Source: Aldehydirespirator sp963667505
Lineage (GTDB): Bacteria; Actinomycetota; Acidimicrobiia; Acidimicrobiales; Aldehydirespiratoraceae
NCBI GenBank assembly: GCA_963667505.2
Contig: OY763490.2
Location: forward strand, 1,426,001-1,490,000
Direction of reading: 5' to 3'
DNA: 64,000 nucleotides
Positions within the stretch are counted from its first letter, which is position 1; every line of letters begins with the position of its first letter. Position numbers and translations under genes: made by a program. This document shows positions 26,045 to 33,691 of this stretch, piece after piece. The notes below the pieces were generated by a model, which was not told the DNA's origin, did not search any database, and worked only from the letters and a program-made list of their open reading frames with translations.

Positions 26045-27238
26045 TCAGCTCGTCACGCCGATCGAGACGATCACCTCGGAGATGGCCTCGATGAAGTCGA
26101 GCAGGCGCGGCCCCCAGCGCGAGGCTATGTCGTCGTCGAGCTCGACGATCCGGCCCGACTGCACCGCGGTCATCTCGTCCCAGCCCGGTCGTTCGGCGAC
26201 GGTCTGGGCGTTCTGGCCGCAACACCGCGTGTCGGCCAGGAAGATCAGGTCCGGGTCGGCGTCCACCAGGTACTCGTCGCTGAGCTGCGGGTAGCCCCAG
26301 GCGCTGCCGTCGGCGTCGGCCGGATCGGCCACGTTGTTCAGGCCGAACAGGGCGTACACCTGACCGATGAAGGTGCTGCTGGTGACGCTGTAGAGGGTGT
26401 TGTCGAGCTCGTGGTAGTAGCTGAGCCCGGACGCGTCCGGCGCCGCCGCGACCAGCTCGGCGATGCCGGACCGCATCTCGGCGACGAGTTCGGCCGCCTC
26501 GACGCTCTGGCCCGCAACCTCGCCGAGCTGCTCGATCTGTGCGTACACATCCTCGAACGTCGACGGAGCGGCGTGTCCCCACACCTCGATGCCGAGCGCC
26601 TCGAGGCCAGCCACCACATCGCCGCTGGCTTGCAGCACCACCAGGTCGGGGTCGTAGGAGGCGATTGCCTCGATGTTGGGGTTCCAGCCGTCGAGGTCCG
26701 TGACCGGCGCCTCCGCGGGGTGGTTGGAGAGCCTGTCGACGGCCACCACCCGGTCGCCCGCCCCGATGGCGAACAGCATCTCGGTGCCGGTCGGAGAGAT
26801 GGACACGATCCGCTGGACGGCGCTGTCGTCGGCGCTGGCGGCGGCATCGTCAGTCTCCCCCGCAGTCTCTGACCCGGCACCGCTGTCGGACTCGGCGCTG
26901 CTGTCGCCGGCGCCGCTGTCAGCGCCGCCACCGCTGTCGGACTCGGCGGGCTCAGGCGCGGCCTCGGGCGCTTCCTCGACCGCTGCGGCATCGGCGCCGC
27001 TGTCGGACTCGGCGGGCTCAGGCGCGGCCTCGGGCGCTTCCTCGACGGCTGCGGTATCGGCGCCGCTGTCGGACTCGGCGGGCTCAGGCGCGGCCTCAGT
27101 TTCCGCGGCATCAGCGCCGGTGTCTCCGGTGGCGCGGTCAGCGCCGCCATCGCTACACGCGGCGACCAAGATAAGGGCGAACAGGGCGGACAGGAGAATG
27201 CTCCGCCGTTCGGCTCGCCCGGTGGGGTTGCTGGTCAT
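26045..27238 (-). CDS. btuF: Cobalamin-binding lipoprotein with repeat linker
   Basis: A 397-residue periplasmic-binding-type protein of the BtuF/FecB group. The lipobox is LILVAAC near residue 27, so it is a membrane-anchored lipoprotein. Residues 30-125 form an acidic Ala/Glu/Pro/Asp/Ser linker containing a 22-residue repeat (66 bases, copies beginning at 26941, 27007 and 27073). The binding domain follows (RIVSISPTGTEMLFAIGAGD, SNHPAEAP, IEAIASYDPDLVVLQ). It is the first gene downstream of the cobalamin riboswitch. Confidence 0.93.
   Translation of the reverse strand: MTSNPTGRAERRSILLSALFALILVAACSDGGADRATGDTGADAAETEAAPEPAESDSGADTAAVEEAPEAAPEPAESDSGADAAAVEEAPEAAPEPAESDSGGGADSGAGDSSAESDSGAGSETAGETDDAAASADDSAVQRIVSISPTGTEMLFAIGAGDRVVAVDRLSNHPAEAPVTDLDGWNPNIEAIASYDPDLVVLQASGDVVAGLEALGIEVWGHAAPSTFEDVYAQIEQLGEVAGQSVEAAELVAEMRSGIAELVAAAPDASGLSYYHELDNTLYSVTSSTFIGQVYALFGLNNVADPADADGSAWGYPQLSDEYLVDADPDLIFLADTRCCGQNAQTVAERPGWDEMTAVQSGRIVELDDDIASRWGPRLLDFIEAISEVIVSIGVTS
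26941..27130 (-). repeat. 66-base tandem repeat in btuF linker
   Basis: In-frame 66-base repeat encoding 22 residues with the pattern EEAPEAAPEPAESDSG; two full copies and a partial third. It forms the flexible tether between lipid anchor and binding domain and can change length by slippage. Confidence 0.8.
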
Positions 27239-27299
27239 CTGGTTCTCCCTTCTGCTCGAGTTCGGGGCCGAGCAGCGGGAGAACCCACCGCACGAGCCG

Positions 27300-27436
27300 G
27301 TCCTTCCTCGAGGAATCGGATCGTGTGACGGCGACCGTGAGGCGACCGGACTCGTCCCCTTGCGGGGCATCACCGTTGCGGGACAGCGCCGGGTTCTAAC
27401 CGGCTTCGCTCACGAGAGCCGGGGCAACTATAGACC
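27300..27436 (-). promoter_or_regulatory. Cobalamin riboswitch
   Basis: The minus strand contains the B12-box sequence GCCGGTTAGAACCCGGCGCT followed by GTCCCGCAACGGTGA and GAGTCCGGTCGCC, the core of the cobalamin riboswitch. It lies between the btuF start (27238) and the upstream region, in the same orientation. It binds adenosylcobalamin and turns off the btuFCD-cobO operon. Boundaries are approximate because the outer stems were not folded. Confidence 0.88.
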
Positions 27437-27503
27437 CACACGCGCCCGAGACCCCAGCCGGGGTCCCTCGACTACAGCATCACCCGGTCGGGCGAGACGA
27501 CGA

Positions 27504-28562
27504 CTACGGCGCCACCCGGTCGAGCGCGACGACCGCTTCGGCCACGATCCGGTCGATCAGTTCGGCGCAGGTGGGCAGATCGTCGACCACGCCGACGCAC
27601 TGGCCGGTGGGAAGGATGCCGGCCTCGATCTCGCCGTCGACCATGGTCGCCTTCGTGAGCATCGGGGCGTTGGCCGCCATCGCCATCTGGCTCCAGGTGA
27701 GGCCCTGGCTGCGCTTCATGGCCAGTCCCTCTCTCAGCAGGGCCGGGACGCCCATGCCGGCGAGCGCCCTGAACCGCCAGGAGTTGATCCCCGCCCGGAT
27801 CACCCGGGTCAATCGGGCCGATTCCAGCGAGTCGACCAGGCCGGTTCGGATCACCCGCTGGGGCTTGCCGTCGATGCTGCTCGACACCACCGTGCCGGTG
27901 ACGGGCGTGCCCAGGTACACAGCCTTTACCGAGTCGGGCACTTTGGAGTCGGCGGTGAGCAGGAAGCGGGTGCCCATGGCCACCCCGTCCGCGCCCCATG
28001 CCAGCGCGGCGGCCAAGCCCCGTCCGTCATGGAATCCGCCGGCGGCGATCACCGGCACATCGACCGCGTCGATCACTTGGGGGAGCAGCAGCGATGTGGG
28101 CACGGCGCCGGTGTGGCCGCCTCCCTCCCCGCCTTGGCACAGCACGGCGTCCACGCCCAGTTCGGCCATCTTCTCGGCGTGGCGGCGGGCGCCCACCGTC
28201 GGCATCACCAGCACCCCGCCGTCTCGCAGCCTGTGCACCACTGGCGCGGGAGGCGGCCCGGCGAAACTGGCCAGCCGCACCCCGGCGGCCACCAGCCGGT
28301 CGGCCCGGTCAGCGAGGTCGACGGCGTCGGGACGCAGGTTCACCCCGAAGGGCCGCTCGGTCCGGGACCGCACTTCGGCGATGGCGTCGCCCATCTCGTC
28401 GATGGTCATCGTGGCCGAGGCCAGGATCCCCAGTCCGCCCGCCTCAGCGGTGCCGGTGACCAGCGACGGCCCGGCCACCCACCCCATTCCCGTCTGGATG
28501 ATCGGGTAGTCGACTCCGAACAGCTCCGTGGCCCGGGTCTGCAGCCTCCCGTCCACGGTCAC
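27504..28562 (-). CDS. Nitronate monooxygenase family (2-nitropropane dioxygenase-like)
   Basis: A 352-residue FMN TIM barrel. The active-site motif is QGGEGGGHTG near residue 140, with QTGMGWVAGP at the N-terminus, MPTVGARRHAEKMAELGVDA, VPVIAAGGFHDGRGLAAALA and ADGVAMGTRFL for FMN phosphate binding. The family oxidises nitronates or, in some members, other substrates. The GTG at 28562 is 6 bases after TAGGGT on the minus strand. It is divergent from selD. Confidence 0.9.
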   Translation of the reverse strand: MTVDGRLQTRATELFGVDYPIIQTGMGWVAGPSLVTGTAEAGGLGILASATMTIDEMGDAIAEVRSRTERPFGVNLRPDAVDLADRADRLVAAGVRLASFAGPPPAPVVHRLRDGGVLVMPTVGARRHAEKMAELGVDAVLCQGGEGGGHTGAVPTSLLLPQVIDAVDVPVIAAGGFHDGRGLAAALAWGADGVAMGTRFLLTADSKVPDSVKAVYLGTPVTGTVVSSSIDGKPQRVIRTGLVDSLESARLTRVIRAGINSWRFRALAGMGVPALLREGLAMKRSQGLTWSQMAMAANAPMLTKATMVDGEIEAGILPTGQCVGVVDDLPTCAELIDRIVAEAVVALDRVAP

Positions 28563-28568
28563 GGCCGG

Positions 28569-28574
28569 ACCCTA
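28569..28574 (-). promoter_or_regulatory. -10 box of leaderless nitronate monooxygenase gene
   Basis: TAGGGT on the minus strand with a 6-base spacer to GTG 28562 and no ribosome-binding sequence between. Confidence 0.55.
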
Positions 28575-28723
28575 ACGCCGCCCGCATCACCCACTCACCA
28601 ATCACGCTCCGACCACGCGCACGGCTGAGTGACTGGTGGCGCGCCCTCCCCGGTGCAGCCGAGGCCGACGCCTATCCTGCGGGGGCTCGCCGACCTTGGC
28701 TATGGCGGAAGGAGGTGAAGGCG

Positions 28724-29758
28724 ATGACCCGACGGCTCACTGAATTCAGCCACGGCGCTGGTTGAGGCTGCAAGCTCGCTCCTGGCGAGCTCGCGCACGT
28801 GGTGCGCAACCTCACCCCTGATCCGCCCCCGGAGTTGCTGGTCGGCCACTCCACCGGCGACGACGCGGCCGTGTGGGAGATCGACCGCGGCCGGGCCATG
28901 GTGCTGACCGCCGACTTCATCACCCCCGTCGTAGACGACGCGCGCACCTGGGGCCGCCTGGCCGCGGCGAACGCCGTTTCGGACATCTACGCCATGGGGG
29001 GCCGCCCCCTGCTGGCGCTGAACCTCGTGGCGTGGAACTCCGAGGAGCTCTCGACCGACCTGCTCACGGAGGTGCTCGCCGGAGGCGACGAGACGGCCCG
29101 GGCCTGCGGGTTCGTGGTGGGCGGAGGCCACACCGTCGACGACCTGGAGCCGAAGTACGGGATGGCGGTGCTTGGCGAGGTGGATCCGTCCCGGATGCTC
29201 ACCAACGCCGGGCTGCGGCCCGGCGATGCCCTGGTGCTCACCAAGCCGCTCGGCATCGGCGTGATCACCACCGCCCTCAAACGGGGCCAGGCGCCTTCCC
29301 GGGCCGTGGAACGGGCCGTGGCCGAGATGACCCGCACCAATGCCGCCGCGGCCCAGGCCGCCCGGCGTCACGGCGCCACCGCCGCCACCGACGTGACCGG
29401 CTTCGGCCTGCTGGGCCACGGGCTGCGCATGGCCCAAGAGTCCGCGGTCGATCTGGAGATCGCACCGGCCGACGTGCCGTTCATCGAAGGCGCTTCAGAA
29501 CTGGCCGCCCTCGGGGCCGTCCCCGGCGGAACCGAACGCAACCTGGACTGGGTCGCGCCCCATCTCGACATCGGCGAGGCGGGCGGCCTGGAGGTGACCC
29601 TGCTGGCCGACGCCCAGACGTCGGGCGGTCTGCTGCTGGGCATGGTCAGCCGCGACGCCGCCCAGGCCGCGGTGGCCGAACTACGAGCGTCCGGCCATGA
29701 CGCGGCCATCATCGGCGCGGTCACCGACGGCTCAGGCCAGATCCGCCTGCGGGCCTAG
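28724..29758 (+). CDS. selD: Selenide, water dikinase with an in-frame TGA for selenocysteine
   Basis: SelD makes selenophosphate from selenide and ATP for selenocysteine synthesis. A strong GGAGGTG site precedes ATG 28724. The frame is then interrupted by TGA at 28763-28765 and continues without break to 29758 (345 codons in total). The residues around the TGA read SHGAG-(TGA)-GCKLAPGEL, which match the catalytic loop SHGAGCGCK of E. coli SelD, so the TGA replaces the active-site cysteine (Cys17 there). Lys17 and the glycine-rich ATP-binding segments (DDAAVWEID, GGHTVDDLEPKYG) are intact. A hairpin follows the TGA at the right distance. A simple automatic call would start at 28799 and miss the active site. 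Confidence 0.9.
28773..28791 (+). promoter_or_regulatory. SECIS-like hairpin directing selenocysteine insertion in selD
   Basis: A perfect seven-base-pair stem, AGCTCGC / GCGAGCT, with a five-base loop TCCTG. The stem begins 8 bases after the TGA and the loop is 15-19 bases after it, the range of bacterial SECIS elements that bind SelB. Only the position and stem can be judged by eye. Confidence 0.65.
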
Positions 29759-29828
29759 TGTTGGCGCCTTCATTGGCAGGAGACCGTCGAGCCCCGCCGG
29801 TGTGCTTGGTGCAACCGCGGTCGTGGCC

Positions 29829-30632
29829 TCAGTCGAGCAGGTCAGGCTGCTCGCGTACGATCTCGGTGTAGAGGGGCTGGAACGTGAACCACATGGCCAG
29901 TCCTGTGCCGACCATGGCGTAGGTGCGGCGGGCCACGTCGTCGGGGATGTCGATGGGCTCGCCCGCGGCCTCGGCCAGCAGCTGGGACCGGCATGCCCGG
30001 TCCATGGCCACGAAGGCGCCCGCGGCCGCGTCCACCGAGGCGCCCACGGTCAGCAGGCCGTGGTTCTGGAGGACGGCGGCCTTGCATTCGCCCAGCGCGG
30101 CCGCGATGCGCTTGCCCTCGTCGAGCTCCATCACCACGCCGCTGTAGCCGTCGAAGACCACATGGTCGTCGTAGAAGGCGCAGGCGTCCTGGGTGAGGGG
30201 TCGCAGCAGCCGCCCCAGTGCCGAGAATGACTTGCCGTGCATCGAGTGCGAGTGGGCCGCCGCCACCACGTCGGGACGGGCCGCATGGATCTGGGAGTGG
30301 ATGGCGAAGGCGGCGCCGTTGAGCAGCGCGCCCTCGCCGTCGATGATGTTGCCGTCGGAGTCCACTCGGATCAGGCTCGACGCCGTGATGTGGGAGAACG
30401 GCACTCCCCAGGGGTTGACCCAGAACGTCTCGGGATCCTCGGGGTCGCGCACGGTGACGTGGCCGGCCGCGCCCACGGCGCCGTCCTCGAAGTCGAGCTT
30501 GGCGAAGATCCGGTAGGTGGCCGCCAGCCGCTGCTTGCGGTGTTGCCGTTCCTCGCTCACCGTGTCGAAGGTGGGCAGGTACCATTCCGCCGCCAAGGTG
30601 GGGGCCTCGTCCGTCTCGTGCTCAGCAGTCAT
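29829..30632 (-). CDS. Class II aldolase/adducin family protein
   Basis: A 267-residue member of the zinc-dependent class II aldolase family, as in fuculose-phosphate aldolase. Zinc ligands are suggested by AHSHSMHGKSFSALG near residue 125 and the His in LQNHGLLTVG near 190. The N-terminal third includes GAAGHVTVRDPEDPETFW. Some relatives are not aldolases but decarboxylases or dehydratases, so the reaction is open. ATG 30632 is exactly 6 bases after TACGCT on the minus strand. Confidence 0.87.
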   Translation of the reverse strand: MTAEHETDEAPTLAAEWYLPTFDTVSEERQHRKQRLAATYRIFAKLDFEDGAVGAAGHVTVRDPEDPETFWVNPWGVPFSHITASSLIRVDSDGNIIDGEGALLNGAAFAIHSQIHAARPDVVAAAHSHSMHGKSFSALGRLLRPLTQDACAFYDDHVVFDGYSGVVMELDEGKRIAAALGECKAAVLQNHGLLTVGASVDAAAGAFVAMDRACRSQLLAEAAGEPIDIPDDVARRTYAMVGTGLAMWFTFQPLYTEIVREQPDLLD

Positions 30633-30638
30633 GGCCTG

Positions 30639-30644
30639 AGCGTA
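30639..30644 (-). promoter_or_regulatory. -10 box of leaderless aldolase-family gene
   Basis: TACGCT on the minus strand, 6-base spacer (CAGGCC) to ATG 30632. No ribosome-binding site. Confidence 0.5.
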
Positions 30645-30839
30645 GCGCCGGGCCGTCCGGGGCTTCCTTGACGCCGGACCGACGCTCCATCTCGACAGTC
30701 GGCAACCGCTCAGAATCGTGCGACGGTTGTCGGGCAAAGGTCGTGGCGGCGTGGCAGTGAGAGACTGGCGCCCCTACGGCATCGGCACGGGCGAAGCGCG
30801 TGGCCTGTGGCGGCGGGTCTCAGCAGGAAAGGAGCGGAC

Positions 30840-31577
30840 ATGTTTGACCTGAGCGGGCGCACCGCCCTGGTGACGGGCGCGGGCCGCAACATCGGCGCGG
30901 GCATCGCTCGGGGCCTGGCCGCCCAGGGCGCCCATGTTGTGGTGAACGACTACTTCGCCCAGCGGGCTGAGGCGACCGCCGCCGAGATCACCGAGGCCGG
31001 GGGCAGTGCCGTCGCCGCAGGCTTCGACGTCACCGACCTGGAAGCGGTCGTCGCCGCCGTCGGCGAGATCGGCACCGTCGACATCCTGGTGAACAACGCC
31101 GGTCTGACCGGGCCTACCGACATGAAGGCCGAGCAGTTCCGCCACATGAACCCGGTTGAATGGCGGGCCGCGGTGGACGTGAACCTCTACGGCGTCATGA
31201 ACTGCTGCCATGCCGTGGTGGACGCCATGTGCGAGCGGGGCTGGGGGCGCATCATCACCGTCTCGTCGGCCGCGGGCACCCACGGCGTTCACATCGGCGT
31301 GGCCCCCTACAGCGCGGGCAAGGGCGGCGGGCTGGCGTTCACCCGCACGCTGGCGCTGGAGGTGGCCCGCTTCGGCGTGACCGCCAACACGCTGGCTCTG
31401 GGGCTGTTCGAGCGCAAGAACCGGGAGATCACCGAGCACTTCGCCCGGGCAGTCCCGGTGGGGCGCACCGGCCGGCCCGCCGACGTTGCCGCGGCCTGCG
31501 TGTGGCTGGCGTCCGACGAGGCCGAGTGGGTCACCGCCCAGACCATCGGCATCAACGGCGGATCCGTCACGAGTTGA
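30840..31577 (+). CDS. SDR-family oxidoreductase
   Basis: A 245-residue short-chain dehydrogenase. The cofactor motif is VTGAGRNIGAGIARG near residue 12, NNAG in DILVNNAGLTG, and the catalytic Ser-Tyr-Lys are in VSSAAG and PYSAGKGGG. The C-terminal TAQTIGINGGSVTS completes the family fold. A GGAAAGGAG ribosome site precedes ATG 30840. It is followed after 91 bases by a second SDR on the same strand, so the two may share a transcript. Substrate unknown. Confidence 0.9.
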   Translation: MFDLSGRTALVTGAGRNIGAGIARGLAAQGAHVVVNDYFAQRAEATAAEITEAGGSAVAAGFDVTDLEAVVAAVGEIGTVDILVNNAGLTGPTDMKAEQFRHMNPVEWRAAVDVNLYGVMNCCHAVVDAMCERGWGRIITVSSAAGTHGVHIGVAPYSAGKGGGLAFTRTLALEVARFGVTANTLALGLFERKNREITEHFARAVPVGRTGRPADVAAACVWLASDEAEWVTAQTIGINGGSVTS

Positions 31578-31668
31578 CGATGCCCGGAATGACCGGAGGC
31601 TGGGCCGAACTGTCGGTGCCGTGCAATCCTGGGTGAGGGCCCATCGCGAGAACCCGAAGGGAGCGGCT

Positions 31669-32439
31669 ATGAGGCTTGACGGCAAGGTGGCGCTCATCAC
31701 CGGCACGGCCAGCGGCATCGGACGAGCCACCGCTCTGCGCTTCGCCTCCGAGGGCGCCCGGGTCGTGGCCGCCGACATCTCCGAAGCCAACCACGAGACC
31801 GTCGAGCTGATCCGCGACGCCGGGGGCGAAGCCACCGCGGTCACCGCCGACGTGTCCGACGACGCCGCCTGCGCGCTGGCGGTGAGCGCCGCGGAGTCCG
31901 CCTACGGGCGTCTGGACATCGCCTTCAACAACGCCGGGATCATGCTGGCCGACGACGCCGACGCGGTGGCCACCACCGACGAGACCATCGACAAGACCCT
32001 GGCGGTCAACCTCAAGGGCGTGCTGTACGGGTGCCGTCACCAGGTACCGGCCATGCGCCGGGCGGGCGGGGGCTCCATCATCAACACCGCGTCGTTCGTG
32101 GCGTCGGTGGGTGCGGCCACGCCCCAGATCGCCTACACCGCCTCCAAGGGCGCGGTGCTGTCGCTGACCCGGGAGCTGGCGGTGATCCACGCCCGGGAGA
32201 ACATCCGCGTCAACGCCCTGTCGCCAGGGCCGCTACGGACCGAGCTGCTCATGTCGTACCTGAACACCGACGAGAAGCGCCAGCGACGGCTGGTGCACGT
32301 GCCCATGGGCCGCTTCGGCGAGGCCACCGAGATGGCCGCGGCCGCCCTCTTCCTGGCCTCCGACGACTCGTCGTACATGACCGGCGCCAACCTGCAGGTG
32401 GACGGAGGCCTGACCGCCGCCTACGTCACCCCCGAGTAG
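31669..32439 (+). CDS. SDR-family oxidoreductase (second)
   Basis: A 256-residue short-chain dehydrogenase. LITGTASGIGRATAL near residue 10, DIAFNNAGIM, NTASFVAS and YTASKGAVLSL with catalytic Tyr and Lys, and the C-terminal YMTGANLQVDGGLTAAY are visible. The overall form is like 3-oxoacyl-ACP reductase or glucose dehydrogenase-type SDRs, but the substrate cannot be read. AAGGGAG lies shortly before ATG 31669. Confidence 0.9.
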   Translation: MRLDGKVALITGTASGIGRATALRFASEGARVVAADISEANHETVELIRDAGGEATAVTADVSDDAACALAVSAAESAYGRLDIAFNNAGIMLADDADAVATTDETIDKTLAVNLKGVLYGCRHQVPAMRRAGGGSIINTASFVASVGAATPQIAYTASKGAVLSLTRELAVIHARENIRVNALSPGPLRTELLMSYLNTDEKRQRRLVHVPMGRFGEATEMAAAALFLASDDSSYMTGANLQVDGGLTAAYVTPE

Positions 32440-32539
32440 CCCCGCCGAGTAGGTCCCGCTGAGGATTCTCGGGATGGTTGTCTGCGCTAGGGACACGACT
32501 CTCCCCCCGAGGTTCCCCGACGGCGGCTGACGAAGGCAC

Positions 32540-33652
32540 CTACCGGGGCTCGCGGGGCAGGCCGAGGATGCGTTCGCCGATGATGTTGCGAAGGATGGCG
32601 GACGTGCCGCCCTGGATGGTGTACGCGGGCGCGTAGCACACGGCGGCGGGTACGGCGTCGCCCACGGTGGCCGCCGGGCCGAGCACCCGGGCCGCGAACT
32701 CGGACACTCGCTGCTCGTGCTCGGTGCAGAAGGCCTTGGTGCCCGCGCTGTAGTCAGCGGAGCCCTCGCCCAGCGCGCCCCGGTACACCATGAGCCGCCC
32801 TAGCCGGTAGCCGGTCTCGATGGCCGCGACCTCCTGGCGGGTCAGGGGGTCGGTGCGATCGGCGTGTTCGAGGGCCAGCTCGTACAGCGGGCGGTTGGAC
32901 ACGAGCCGGTCGATGCCTCCCCGCTCGTAGCCGAGCTGGACCATGGTCTGCTTGAACGCTCCGCCCTGGGCGCCGACCAGGTTGGCCGCCGGCACCCGCA
33001 CGTCGGTGAAGAAGATCTCGCAGAAGTGCGACCCGCCCACCATGTCGCGCACCGGCCGCACCTCGATGCCGTCGAGATCCATGGGCACGATCAGCTCGCT
33101 GAGGCCCCGGTGGGGCGGCCCGTCGCTGCCGGTGCGACAGATGAGGTAGCAGTACTGGGCGCTGGCCGCGCCGCTGGTCCAGATCTTCTGGCCATTGACG
33201 ACGTAGCTGTCGCCGTCGCGCGCCGCGGCGGTCTTCAGCGAGGCCAGGTCCGACCCGGCGTCGGGCTCGCTCATCCCGATGCACCAGGAGGTCTCGCCCG
33301 ACAGCATCCCCGGCAGGAACTCGGCCTTCTGGGCGTCGGTGCCGTAGGTGTAGATGGACGGCCCCATCTGGCGGTCAGCGAACCAGCTGGCCGCGATGGG
33401 CGCGCCTGCGCCGATCATCTCCTCGGCCATGATGATCCGCTCGATGCCGGGACGGCCTCCGCCGCCGTGCTCCACCGGCCAGGTCATCCCGATGAACCCC
33501 TCGGCCGCCAGCACCTTGGAGAACTCCTTGGAGTGCCCGTTGATCCACGAGTCGCTCCAACGGCCGTAGTCGGCCACGCCCCGCTCGGCCACGGCCCGGG
33601 CCCGGGCCCGCAGCGCCTCCCACTCGGGGCGCATGGAGAAGTCGAGGCTCAC
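32540..33652 (-). CDS. Acyl-CoA dehydrogenase family protein
   Basis: A 370-residue FAD-dependent acyl-CoA dehydrogenase. GMSEPDAGSDLASLKTAAAR carries FAD contacts and VVNGQKIWTSGA is typical. The C-terminal block reads YTIQGGTSAILRNIIGERIL. At the place of the catalytic glutamate of medium-chain enzymes (YEGT) it has GG, as in mycobacterial heterotetrameric-type subunits, so a partner subunit or a different base may be needed. It lies 39 bases downstream of the GcvT/DmdA-like gene, so may be in one transcriptional unit, although GTG 33652 follows TATACA by 7 bases. Confidence 0.88.
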   Translation of the reverse strand: MSLDFSMRPEWEALRARARAVAERGVADYGRWSDSWINGHSKEFSKVLAAEGFIGMTWPVEHGGGGRPGIERIIMAEEMIGAGAPIAASWFADRQMGPSIYTYGTDAQKAEFLPGMLSGETSWCIGMSEPDAGSDLASLKTAAARDGDSYVVNGQKIWTSGAASAQYCYLICRTGSDGPPHRGLSELIVPMDLDGIEVRPVRDMVGGSHFCEIFFTDVRVPAANLVGAQGGAFKQTMVQLGYERGGIDRLVSNRPLYELALEHADRTDPLTRQEVAAIETGYRLGRLMVYRGALGEGSADYSAGTKAFCTEHEQRVSEFAARVLGPAATVGDAVPAAVCYAPAYTIQGGTSAILRNIIGERILGLPREPR

Positions 33653-33659
33653 GACAGCC

Positions 33660-33665
33660 TGTATA
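33660..33665 (-). promoter_or_regulatory. -10 box of leaderless acyl-CoA dehydrogenase gene
   Basis: TATACA on the minus strand, 7 bases before GTG 33652. It lies in the 39-base gap after the GcvT/DmdA-like gene, suggesting an internal promoter. Confidence 0.45.
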
Positions 33666-33691
33666 TCCGGGTGGCGGTGCCCGACGCCGGG

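Noticed and set aside
27488..28628. Plus-strand frame opposite the nitronate monooxygenase
   Set aside because: The minus-strand product has full family motifs; the plus-strand product is low complexity.
28563..28723. Possible tRNA-Sec (selC) gene upstream of selD
   Set aside because: No long acceptor/T-arm pairing or TTCGA loop could be found in this 160-base interval.
33660..33665. Internal promoter as proof that the acyl-CoA dehydrogenase and GcvT/DmdA-like genes are separate
   Set aside because: A good -10 box exists, but the 39-base gap is also compatible with one operon; the evidence does not decide.
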